From positions 62,001 to 126,000 of the forward strand of contig JBGCDH010000004.1 of the NCBI GenBank assembly GCA_045105235.1: DNA of 64,000 nucleotides, in the 5' to 3' direction. Under the pieces are notes generated by a model. It ran no database searches and was not told the origin of the DNA. It worked only from the letters and a program-made list of their open reading frames with translations. Positions 35,805 to 43,555 of this stretch are shown in pieces. The position numbers were made by a program, and so were the translations under genes. Source of the DNA: GCA-2684655 sp045105235 (GTDB lineage: Bacteria > Planctomycetota > UBA1135 > UBA2386). Position 1 is the first letter of the stretch. Each line of letters starts with the position of its first letter.

Positions 35805-36965
35805 TCAGTCGCGCTTGCCTTTCGCCTTCGCTTCCTTGCTGACCGTCATGCGCTTTTCAAGAACGTCCTGCACCATCGCATTCGGCAGCAGCTGCAGGAT
35901 CTCGTTGACGGCATCGGTCTCCATAAACTCAAGCAGCCGCAGGATCTCGTCCTGCCCACGCTCGGACTGCCACTGCTGCTGTAGCAGCTCGGCGGCCTTT
36001 TCGCGCTCGAAGGCGGCAAGCGTATCTGCATTGCGCTTGAGCTTGACCGTCTCGTCATCGCGAACAAGTCGCACCGTGCGCTCGAACGACGCGATTTTGT
36101 TGTCTAGTTCGCGCTGCATCTGCTCCAGCTCAAGCTGTCGCTTGCCCAGGTCTTTCCAGCGGCGGCCGATGTCGTCGGCGAGCTCTTGCAGCTCTTTTTC
36201 CTTGAGCGCCTGCGCTTCTTCGCGCTGCTTGATCGTGCGCATGATGCCGTCGACACGCTGCCACGCCTCATTGAGTTGCGCCGGAGTCAGTCCAGCCGGC
36301 ATGCCTTGAAAGCTGAAAAACGCTCCTGGCTCGTAGCTGGTCCGCCCCTGGCTCTGCAGCAGCTTGGCCAATTCATCGAAATCGCGTTCGGCCGGATTGC
36401 GGCCGTCGGCAGGATCGTGGGAACCCGCTTTGCCGTGGCCGCCAGACGCGCCGCCGTGCGCGCTCTTGCCGTGGCCGTCGCCGGCGGCTTCGTGGCCGCC
36501 GCCGTGGCCGCCGCCGCCGTGGCCATCGCCAGCCGCACCACCCTCCGCGTGCGGGTCTTCACCATGCCCGCCGCCGTGCCCGCCGCCGTGGCCGTCGGAC
36601 TTGGGTTCCTCAGGATTCACAACCGACTTGCCAACCTTACGGCGTCGCGCCTTCTGCGGATCTTGCCCGTCCAGCGCCGCATCTTCGGCGGTGGCATCCG
36701 AGCCATCGGCGTGCCCGTCCGCAGGGCTGCCATGAAGGCCATCGCCGTGACCACCGCCGGCGGCATCCGCGGCCTCACCGTCGACACCCTCGCCTTCCTC
36801 GCCTTCGCCCTCTGGTTCGGGCGGAGGTTCGGGGAAGAAACCTCCCAACACCGGAATGTTGGCCGTGCCTTCGTGATTGAGTCGTCCGGTGGCGGCGAGC
36901 CCGCCCACCAACGATCCGACAAAGAGTGCCAGGCCGATCACGGCCTTGATGATGATTCCTACCAT
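35805..36965 (-). CDS. MotE/MgtE-N-like flagellar protein with His/Gly-rich linker
   Basis: This 386-residue protein sits between fliJ and fliL. Residues 5-25 form a membrane helix (IIIKAVIGLALFVGSLVGGL). Residues 45-190 are a low-complexity acidic then Gly/His-rich stretch (repeats of GHGGG and DGHG) holding several dozen histidines. Residues of about 225-305 form a coiled coil (QREEAQALKEKELQELADDI). Residues of about 320-370 resemble the MgtE-N-like helical domain of MotE (EILRLLEFMETDAVNEILQ and LLPNAMVQDVLEKRM), a periplasmic chaperone for the stator protein MotC. The general architecture (TM, coiled coil, MgtE-N) and genomic site fit MotE, whereas the His/Gly expansion is unusual. Start and fliJ end overlap by 7 nt. 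Confidence 0.8.
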   Translation of the reverse strand: MVGIIIKAVIGLALFVGSLVGGLAATGRLNHEGTANIPVLGGFFPEPPPEPEGEGEEGEGVDGEAADAAGGGHGDGLHGSPADGHADGSDATAEDAALDGQDPQKARRRKVGKSVVNPEEPKSDGHGGGHGGGHGEDPHAEGGAAGDGHGGGGHGGGHEAAGDGHGKSAHGGASGGHGKAGSHDPADGRNPAERDFDELAKLLQSQGRTSYEPGAFFSFQGMPAGLTPAQLNEAWQRVDGIMRTIKQREEAQALKEKELQELADDIGRRWKDLGKRQLELEQMQRELDNKIASFERTVRLVRDDETVKLKRNADTLAAFEREKAAELLQQQWQSERGQDEILRLLEFMETDAVNEILQLLPNAMVQDVLEKRMTVSKEAKAKGKRD

Positions 36966-37447
36966 GTCACCGTTCTCCCGACTGAGCTGCCTGCGGGGCC
37001 CGCTGCTGGGTTCCGCTGCTGCGCGGCCTTTCTGCCGCGCGACAGCATTGCGAGTTCGTCGAGCTCGGCCTGCTCTTCACGGAGCGTTTCCTGACGCCAG
37101 GCTTCGTGCTCTTTGTCCCGTAGGTTGCGCAGCGTCGACAGCTCACGTGCCTTCGTCGCATACGCGCCGCGCGCTCGGTCAAGCTTTTGCTCGGCACCAC
37201 GGCGCTGCTCTTTCAGCCGCCACTGGTGACGCCGAAGCCCCACCTCCAGCGAGCGCGCGAGCTGGCCGACCGCATCGGTTCGCGCCGCTTGCTCCGCAGA
37301 TTCGGCCAGGCCACGGGCGACCGCTTCGAGCTTTTGCTCGAATCCGTGCACCTCTGCCATTGCGATCGCCAACTCCCTGCGTGCGCTGCGCTCGACCTGT
37401 GAACGCAACCGCAGCAGTGAGGCCAGCCGAAACCGGAACCTCTTCAT
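36959..37447 (-). CDS. fliJ: Flagellar export protein FliJ
   Basis: This 162-residue, almost wholly coiled-coil protein begins MKRFRFRLASLLRLRSQVER and contains heptads such as ELAIAMAEVHGFEQKLEAVA and KEHEAWRQETLREEQAELDE. This is the charged helical hairpin of FliJ, the stalk-like partner of the FliI ATPase that also escorts export chaperones. Sequence identity in FliJ is always low, so the call rests on the N-terminal FRF(R)LxxLLxLR signature, size and context. In most genomes fliJ directly follows fliI. Here it heads its own block, 6.1 kb from fliI. It overlaps the MotE-like gene by 7 nt. The C-terminal 30 residues are Gly/Ala/Pro-rich. Confidence 0.88.
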   Translation of the reverse strand: MKRFRFRLASLLRLRSQVERSARRELAIAMAEVHGFEQKLEAVARGLAESAEQAARTDAVGQLARSLEVGLRRHQWRLKEQRRGAEQKLDRARGAYATKARELSTLRNLRDKEHEAWRQETLREEQAELDELAMLSRGRKAAQQRNPAAGPAGSSVGRTVTW

Positions 37448-37519
37448 GCGGCAGGTATCGACCGCAAGGCGGCCACACGTTAGGCAAGGATCGCTCGCAA
37501 CGGCCGCTAGCTCACACGA

Positions 37520-37551
37520 CTAGGAACAACCCGAATAGTGGTTCTTCCTAG
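37520..37551. promoter_or_regulatory. Inverted repeat (12-bp arms) in the fliJ / DUF2853 divergent gap
   Basis: CTAGGAACAACC (37520-37531) and GGTTCTTCCTAG (37540-37551) form a hairpin or operator with 11 of 12 arm positions paired around an 8-nt centre. It lies between fliJ (start 37447, minus) and the DUF2853 gene (ATG 37637, plus). A TACAAT box at 37561-37566 follows 9 bp later on the plus strand, placing the repeat over the -35 zone of that possible promoter. That position fits repressor or activator binding, but an RNA hairpin is also possible. Confidence 0.6.
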
Positions 37552-37636
37552 CTCAACGCCTACAATCATTGCCGAGCGCATTGGCGCTCACACTACGCCC
37601 TCTCGCAAAAACACAGCCCACAACCAGGCACAAACC

Positions 37637-37975
37637 ATGAGCAAGCTCGAAGACGCAATCGAATCCTGCAAGACGCAGATGAAGGCCCAGAAGATCCCGT
37701 GCAATGACGAGCTCCTGACGGCCATTGCCAAGTCACTCGGCCCATCGCTCTACAATCGCGATGCGCGCACTGTCGCAACCGGCCAGAAAGCGGAGATGCA
37801 GACCATTCGCAAGAAGTTCCTGATCGGCAAGCTGAAGTGCGAGGACACACCCGCACTCGACAAGGCCATCGACAGCGCGATCGAAAAGATCGGCCGCTCC
37901 AACCGCAGCAAGCTTCGCCCGGTCTTCTACTACCTGCTCGTCAAGAGCCTCAAAAAGGAATCCGTTTACGTCTAG
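37637..37975 (+). CDS. DUF2853 family protein
   Basis: This 112-residue cytoplasmic protein matches the DUF2853 pattern (MSKLEDAIESCKTQMKAQKI, SLGPSLYNRDA, KFLIGKLKCEDTPALDKA, RSNRSKLRPVFYYLLVKSL), a small all-alpha family known mainly from structure, with no established role. The characteristic LGPSxYN, FLIxKL and FYYLLVK blocks are intact. ATG 37637 is used because the family begins with MSKL. A longer in-frame extension to 37538 would run through the inverted repeat and is unsupported. It is the first of four plus-strand genes lying inside the flagellar locus, and there is no sign that it is a flagellar protein. Confidence 0.9.
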   Translation: MSKLEDAIESCKTQMKAQKIPCNDELLTAIAKSLGPSLYNRDARTVATGQKAEMQTIRKKFLIGKLKCEDTPALDKAIDSAIEKIGRSNRSKLRPVFYYLLVKSLKKESVYV

Positions 37976-38029
37976 GATCGATCCCGAGACGAACCTAAGC
38001 AGCGGTACTCCTGCTCGGCGAATCCCGCC

Positions 38030-38767
38030 GTGAACATGACCGCGACGCTGGACGATGCGCATCGAGACGACTTGTTGCTGACCGTCATCATGCCGGTCTA
38101 CAACGAGCGTCGGACACTCGAAGAAATCGTCGCCGCCGTGCTCGCGGAGCCAACCCGCAAAGAGCTGATCGTCGTCGACGACGGGAGCACCGACGACAAC
38201 CGCGACGCACTGGCCCGCATCGCCAAACAGACGGGCGTCACGGTCATGCTGCACAAACAAAATCGCGGCAAAGGAGCCGCCATTCGGACCGGTATCGAGG
38301 CTGCGAACGGCGACCTGATCCTGATCCAGGACGCCGATCTCGAATACGACCCAGCCGACTATCGCGCCCTCGTGCAGCCCATCCTCGACGGGCGTGCAGA
38401 CGTCGTCTACGGCTCGCGCTACCTCATCGACGACCGTGACCCCGCCCGACCGCGCGACCGGTTTGTTCACTACCTGGGCAACCGGCTGCTCACGTTTGTC
38501 AGCAATCTCGCCACCGGGCTGAACCTGACCGACATGGAGACGTGCTACAAGTGCTTCCGCCGAGAGGCGATAGCGCCGATCCACATCCGCAGCCGCCGTT
38601 TCACGGTCGAACCGGAGCTGACCGCCAAGATTGCCCGCAGCCCCGCGCGCATCTTCGAAGTGCCCATCCGCTACCGCGGCCGCGCCTTTGCGGACGGCAA
38701 GAAGATTGGCTGGCGAGACGCGCTGGCCGCCCTGTTCGCGATCGCTCGCTACCGGTTCGCCGACTAA
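38030..38767 (+). CDS. Glycosyltransferase family 2 (polyprenyl-phosphate sugar transferase-like)
   Basis: This 245-residue GT-A enzyme is of the dolichyl/undecaprenyl-phosphate hexose transferase type. The donor site is plain: VIMPVYNERRTLEEIV, VVDDGSTDDNRDAL and the DxD-like QDADLEYDPADY. These are followed by GSRYL and NLATGLNLTDMETCYKCFRRE, which is typical of enzymes that place a sugar on a lipid phosphate at the cytoplasmic face. There is no C-terminal membrane anchor (residues end IARYRFAD), so it lacks the GtrA-like helices of some members. The start is GTG 38030 or ATG 38036. The acceptor lipid and the sugar cannot be read from the sequence. Confidence 0.92.
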   Translation: MNMTATLDDAHRDDLLLTVIMPVYNERRTLEEIVAAVLAEPTRKELIVVDDGSTDDNRDALARIAKQTGVTVMLHKQNRGKGAAIRTGIEAANGDLILIQDADLEYDPADYRALVQPILDGRADVVYGSRYLIDDRDPARPRDRFVHYLGNRLLTFVSNLATGLNLTDMETCYKCFRREAIAPIHIRSRRFTVEPELTAKIARSPARIFEVPIRYRGRAFADGKKIGWRDALAALFAIARYRFAD

Positions 38768-38852
38768 GCCGGAAACGATCCGCGCCCCTTCGTCGTTACA
38801 TCTGCGAGATATCAACGGCTGCGACAGTTGCTAGAGTGCTTCGTCAACTATC

Positions 38853-38903
38853 GGGAAGGCCCCACTGCTGGGAAGACCCCATAGATGGGAAGACACAGCC
38901 AGA
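38853..38903. repeat. 17-bp tandem repeat, three copies, at the DUF1570 gene start
   Basis: Three imperfect head-to-tail copies of a unit like gggaag(g/a)ccccatagat lie directly before the metallopeptidase gene. The third copy runs past an in-frame ATG at 38885. Because that ATG falls inside the repeat, translation more likely begins at ATG 38906 just after it. Confidence 0.75.
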
Positions 38904-38905
38904 TC

Positions 38906-40615
38906 ATGTACAGGATTGTCATCGCGTTCCTTCTGCTCGCCTTCGCAGGCAGCGCCACCGCCCAGAAATGGCGGACCGAGCAGGTCCCCGAGGCCGGCAT
39001 CGAATTCGAAGCGCCGAGCCGCCTCGAGCGACTGCCCATGCAGCTTGGCAGCGGCGACCTCTACCGCCGCGCTCGCCTGCGCCCCAAGGACAGCTCCGAC
39101 TTTGTCCGCGCCCAATACTATTGGTACTGCGACGTCTACGAATTTGCCAAGACGCAGAAGAAGCCCGAAGAGGTCAAGCTGCCGCCAGGCATCCCAGACG
39201 ACCAGAAAGAGAAGCTGCGCGAAATGCTCGCCAAAATGGGCGGCCGCGATAGCCACAAGAGCTTTCGCGAATGGCTCGACGCGAAGAAAAACGTCGAGAT
39301 CCTGGTCAAAGGCAAGGCGAAGCGTGGCAAGGGCAAGAAGCTGCCCTACAAGCACTGGGTTTATATCTGGGATAACAAGTTTGGTCCCGTCGGCCTGACA
39401 TACTGCGAAGCCGCCGTCTACGAAGTGGATGGCAACGAAGTCGCTCTTGTCGTCGAGATGCCGCTCGAAAAGAAGAAGCCCCTCAAGCCGAAGAGCAAAT
39501 GGGCGGGCATCATCAAACGCGTAATGAAGAGCGGCAAGGCGTGCGTCATGGACGATGCCGTCGCAACCAACGACAAGCGCGACAAGTATGCGGACACCCC
39601 CGAACGGAAGAAGGCGCTAGCCGAAGCCAAGGCCAATATCGCAGGCCTGCAGGGCTGGGACTACTTCACGCTGCCCAACTACATTGTCTTCTACTCGTGG
39701 GATTTCGAGCGACCCGACTCGAAGAGCAAGGCGCGTAAGGAGGCCATCTTCTACTCGGAGCGCCTTGAGAAGATGCGCAGCCTCTACATCGAGTCGTATC
39801 CGCTCGACGCGACCGGCAAGAAAGCGATCATGCCCGACCCCGCTTCGATTCCCGGCGTCGGCGGCCCGATAACGGGCGGCACCAAAGAAGAGCGAGAAGA
39901 GGCCAAGACCCGCGCCGCCGAAGCCGCAGCGCGCGCCAAGGAACCGGGCAAGGAGCCCTACTCGGTGTTCCGCCTGTGTGCGACGTATGACCAGTTTCAG
40001 AAGTATGGTCAATCTCCCCCAGGCGTCGTTGGTTGGTATTCACCGAGCAGCAAGGAGCTCGTCGTGTTCCTCGGCGGCGACACCATGATGGGTCAAGGCG
40101 CAACCGAAACCGTGACCTATCACGAGGGCTGGCACCAGTTCGCCGACTTCTACTTTCACCCGCCGGAGTCCGAGAAGCAGGCCAACCTGCACCGCTGGTT
40201 TGACGAAGGCCACGGCGACTACTTTGGCTCGTTCCGCTGGACGGGCACCAAGTGGAAATACGTTGGCTCCAAGATGCGCTACCAGGACTGCAAGCAGATG
40301 GTGCGCCAGGAAGACTACGTGCCGCTCAAGGACATCGTTCGCTGGACGCGGCGCAAGTTCTACGGCGCCAACGCTCCCTACTACTACGCGCAGGCCTACT
40401 CGATGATCGACTTCCTTCGCCGCGGCGAAGGCAGCAAGGGCTGGGACCCTCGCTGGGCAGAGGTCCTCGACATGTACCGCAAGGTGGCGCTGGTGAAGGG
40501 CGACACCAAGCTCGGCGTCGATCTCGCGTTCCGCGGATTCTCGCCGGAAGATTGGACCGCGCTCGAGACCGCCTGGAAAGCCTGGGTCGCGAGCGGCAAG
40601 TTCAAGAAGGGCTAG
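38906..40615 (+). CDS. Secreted DUF1570-like gluzincin metallopeptidase
   Basis: This 569-residue exported protein has signal peptide MYRIVIAFLLLAFAGSATAQ. A zinc-peptidase motif HEGWHQF (HExxH, about residue 406) is followed about 20 residues later by FDEGHGDYFGSF, where Glu would be the third zinc ligand of a gluzincin. This arrangement and the Gly/Tyr-rich surroundings (YYYAQAYSMIDFL, helix with Trp/Arg) match DUF1570-type proteins, which are abundant in Planctomycetes and mostly uncharacterised. The N-terminal 200 residues are Lys-rich and contain no known domain. ATG 38906 is preferred over 38885 because the latter lies inside the tandem repeat and would put a charged segment before the signal peptide. 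Confidence 0.85.
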   Translation: MYRIVIAFLLLAFAGSATAQKWRTEQVPEAGIEFEAPSRLERLPMQLGSGDLYRRARLRPKDSSDFVRAQYYWYCDVYEFAKTQKKPEEVKLPPGIPDDQKEKLREMLAKMGGRDSHKSFREWLDAKKNVEILVKGKAKRGKGKKLPYKHWVYIWDNKFGPVGLTYCEAAVYEVDGNEVALVVEMPLEKKKPLKPKSKWAGIIKRVMKSGKACVMDDAVATNDKRDKYADTPERKKALAEAKANIAGLQGWDYFTLPNYIVFYSWDFERPDSKSKARKEAIFYSERLEKMRSLYIESYPLDATGKKAIMPDPASIPGVGGPITGGTKEEREEAKTRAAEAAARAKEPGKEPYSVFRLCATYDQFQKYGQSPPGVVGWYSPSSKELVVFLGGDTMMGQGATETVTYHEGWHQFADFYFHPPESEKQANLHRWFDEGHGDYFGSFRWTGTKWKYVGSKMRYQDCKQMVRQEDYVPLKDIVRWTRRKFYGANAPYYYAQAYSMIDFLRRGEGSKGWDPRWAEVLDMYRKVALVKGDTKLGVDLAFRGFSPEDWTALETAWKAWVASGKFKKG

Positions 40616-40883
40616 TGCCCCGCCCCCATAGAGCGCGCGTAAATCCCTAACATCAAGAGGGTAGCGCGCACCGCCACGAGAGGCGAAGCGGACGCGACGC
40701 CCCGAGAAGGCGTCCCCGCGAGCACGCCGGGCGACAGCCCCGGCGGCAAAACCGAGCGGCGATTGGCATCGCCGATGCCTCCAGGCTGGCGCAGAGCGCG
40801 AAGCGCATGCGACCATGGAGCTCTGCCGCGCATGCGGCAACCTCGCCTCACTTCCCACCCGGCTCCCCACCGGCCACGACACA

Positions 40884-43505
40884 ATGAACCGACTGCTCAT
40901 CCCGGTCGCGCTGTGCCTTTCGTCTGCTCCTGCGATCGCGCAGGCCCAGGTAGACGCCCAGCTGCTTTTCCCCACCGACTGGATCGTGCCCAGCGAATAC
41001 GCAGCGAGCGTCTGCGCCGAGCGCGCGATGGTCTCCGCCAACCGCTTCGCCGAGTTGAGCCCACAGCATCAACAGATGCTGCTGCGCCTTACACATCCCA
41101 GCGCCCGCGAACGCGAGCTGCCGCACGCCTGCTGGCTGCCGCCGGTTCCCAACGCCACGATGGCGCTGTGGAACGCAGTGATGCAGCCGAACAACTTCAA
41201 CCCGGTCACGCGCTGGTCGCAGACCGCTCTCAGCGGCGGCGGGCTCAACTTCGGTGATCCGACCACAATCACCTATAGCTTCGTCCCGGACGGCCTCAGC
41301 GTTCCTAGCGCAGTCGGCCAGCCGACGGCGCCGAGCAACCTGTTTGCTTCCTTCAACGGCGCATTCCCGAGCCAACAGATCTGGCAGCAGCGCATCGGCG
41401 ACGCACTCGAGCGCTGGGGACAGCTGGTCGGGATCACGTTTGTGCTCGAGCCCACCGACGACGGCGCACCCTTTGCCAACGCACTGGGCGTGGCCGGCGT
41501 CCGCGGCGACGTGCGCATTGCCGGCGTCAACATTGACGGCGGCAGCAATGTGCTTGCCTACAACTACTTCCCCGACAACGGGGACATGGTGCTCGACACC
41601 GCCGACACGGGCTTCTACGCGAACGCCAACAACAACTACATCCGACTGTTCAACGTCATCGCACACGAACACGGACACGGCATGGGCATCGCACACGTCT
41701 GCCCTACCGACAACAGCAAGCTGATGGAGCCGTTCATCAACGTGAACTTCAGCGGCCCGCAGTACGACGACATCTTGACCGGGCAGCGACTCTACGGCGA
41801 TGCCAGCGAGCCCAACGACTCGGCTGCGCAAGCCACGAACCTGGGCACGCTCGTCGATGGCACGGACACCACCACGCTCGTCAGCATCGACGGCGGCGGC
41901 GACCAGGACTACTTCCAGTTCACCGTCGCGAGCGCCAAGCAAGTCGACGTAACCGTTCGCCCATCGGGCATGCCCTACCTCGAAGGCGATCAAAACGCGA
42001 ACGGCAGCTGCCAGGCCGGCGTGTTGTTCGACCCCACCGTGTTGCGCGACCTCAACGTCGAGGTCCTTGCTGCAGACGGCACAACTGTGCTGTCGACCGG
42101 CAACTCGGCGCCGGCCGGAGCGCCGGAAACCGCGCCGTCCGCACTGCTGCCGACGGCAGGCGACTACTACGTGCGCGTCAGCGGCGGCCCGATTGACCAA
42201 GTCCAGCTCTACGAGCTCGAAATCGTCATCAGCGGTGGCCCACCCTTCACGCTTCAGATCCTTGGCGGCGTCCCCGCATCCGCTCCGGAAGGTGCCCCGG
42301 CACCCGTCACCGTCCGCGTGTCCCCTGCGGCAGGCAACGTCGACCCACAGACCGGCCAACTGTTCGCATCCGTCGACGGCGGCCCGTTTGTTTCGTCGCC
42401 CCTGACCAGTATCGGCGGCAACGACTATGCCGGCCTGGTGCCGCTAGGCAGCTGCTTTGCAGCAACGGAATGGTATGTCAGCTTCGCCCCGCAAGGCGGC
42501 GGCACGGCGATCTCCGAGCCATTCGGCGCACCCGCGAGCACGCTGCGCACGCGGACCATCAACGAGCCTCTGGCCACGGTGTTCTCCGACAACTTCCAGT
42601 CCAACCTCGGTTGGACCGTCACCAACGATGCTGCGCTGACCGACGGTGCATGGGACCGCGGTACGCCGGTCGGCGGCGGCGACCGCGGCGATCCGGCAAC
42701 CGACGGCGACGGCTCGGGAGCCTGCTTCTTGACCGACAACGTCGACGGCAACAGTGACGTCGACGGCGGCGCCACGCAGCTGACGTCGCCCACCCTCGAC
42801 CTGTCGGCCTTCCCCGAGGCACGCATTCGCTGGCTCTACTGGTACACCAACAATGCCGGCGGCAACCCTGGCACCGACACGTGGCGAACCGAGATCTCGG
42901 ACGACGGCGGCGTCAACTGGGTCACGGTCCAGAGCACGACCAACAGCACCGCAGACTGGACCGAGTTCTCGATCCTCGTCGGCGATTTCGTCACCCTAAG
43001 CAGCCAGGTGCTCGTGCGCTTCACGGCCTCGGACCCACCGCCCGGATCGATCGTGGAAGCGGGTCTCGACGGATTCGTCGTCGAAGCCTGTGGTCCCTCG
43101 CCGATTGAGCTGCTGCCGGGATCCTGCGCCGGTGCGTTTACCAACCCAACCATTGCCGTCAGCCAAACGCCGGCTGAAAACTCGTCGTTCTCGATCGATT
43201 GCACGGTCGAGCCAACCACCAGCGGACCGGTCTTCCAGGGCTTTGTGCTCGGATTTGCGCAACCCGCACTGCCACTCGCAAGCTGCGGCTGCACCCTGCA
43301 CCCATCGCTCGAGATCATCGACCTACAGCTCGGCAACTGGACCGCGTCCAACACCGAGTCCTGGTCGCTGCCGCTGACGCTGCCGATCGGCACGGCGGGG
43401 CAGCAATTCTTCGTGCAGGGCGTAGCGCTCCTGCAAAGCGGCACCTGCAGCGAAGTCGGTTTCCCGCTAAACACGACCGACGCGCTGCGCGTGACCGTTC
43501 AGTAG
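40884..43505 (+). CDS. Secreted matrixin-type (metzincin) metalloprotease
   Basis: This 873-residue exported protease has signal peptide NRLLIPVALCLSSAPAIAQA. The catalytic motif HEHGHGMGIAH (HExxHxxGxxH, about residues 261-271) is exact for metzincins of the matrixin group, and NSKLMEPFINVNF follows as the Met-turn region. Next comes a pre-peptidase-C-terminal-like domain (ASEPNDSAAQATNLG, DQDYFQFTV), then a MAM- or jelly-roll-like stretch (VFSDNFQSNLGWTVTNDAAL) and a beta-rich C-terminal module ending SEVGFPLNTTDALRVTVQ. Exported proteases of this design degrade extracellular proteins. ATG 40884 sets the signal peptide. The gene follows the DUF1570 gene by 268 bp, a gap with nothing recognisable. 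Confidence 0.92.
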   Translation: MNRLLIPVALCLSSAPAIAQAQVDAQLLFPTDWIVPSEYAASVCAERAMVSANRFAELSPQHQQMLLRLTHPSARERELPHACWLPPVPNATMALWNAVMQPNNFNPVTRWSQTALSGGGLNFGDPTTITYSFVPDGLSVPSAVGQPTAPSNLFASFNGAFPSQQIWQQRIGDALERWGQLVGITFVLEPTDDGAPFANALGVAGVRGDVRIAGVNIDGGSNVLAYNYFPDNGDMVLDTADTGFYANANNNYIRLFNVIAHEHGHGMGIAHVCPTDNSKLMEPFINVNFSGPQYDDILTGQRLYGDASEPNDSAAQATNLGTLVDGTDTTTLVSIDGGGDQDYFQFTVASAKQVDVTVRPSGMPYLEGDQNANGSCQAGVLFDPTVLRDLNVEVLAADGTTVLSTGNSAPAGAPETAPSALLPTAGDYYVRVSGGPIDQVQLYELEIVISGGPPFTLQILGGVPASAPEGAPAPVTVRVSPAAGNVDPQTGQLFASVDGGPFVSSPLTSIGGNDYAGLVPLGSCFAATEWYVSFAPQGGGTAISEPFGAPASTLRTRTINEPLATVFSDNFQSNLGWTVTNDAALTDGAWDRGTPVGGGDRGDPATDGDGSGACFLTDNVDGNSDVDGGATQLTSPTLDLSAFPEARIRWLYWYTNNAGGNPGTDTWRTEISDDGGVNWVTVQSTTNSTADWTEFSILVGDFVTLSSQVLVRFTASDPPPGSIVEAGLDGFVVEACGPSPIELLPGSCAGAFTNPTIAVSQTPAENSSFSIDCTVEPTTSGPVFQGFVLGFAQPALPLASCGCTLHPSLEIIDLQLGNWTASNTESWSLPLTLPIGTAGQQFFVQGVALLQSGTCSEVGFPLNTTDALRVTVQ

Positions 43506-43512
43506 TCAGGCG

Positions 43513-43541
43513 GCCGCAGCAGCACCACCGATCGCTGCGGC
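43513..43541. terminator. Hairpin between convergent matrixin and fliI genes
   Basis: A perfect 8-bp inverted repeat (GCCGCAGC at 43513-43520, GCTGCGGC at 43534-43541) surrounds a 13-nt loop, in the 50-bp gap between two genes that end toward each other. A shared transcription terminator is plausible by position, although neither strand shows a U-tract, so strength is doubtful. Confidence 0.45.
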
Positions 43542-43555
43542 ACCGGCCGGCTGGC

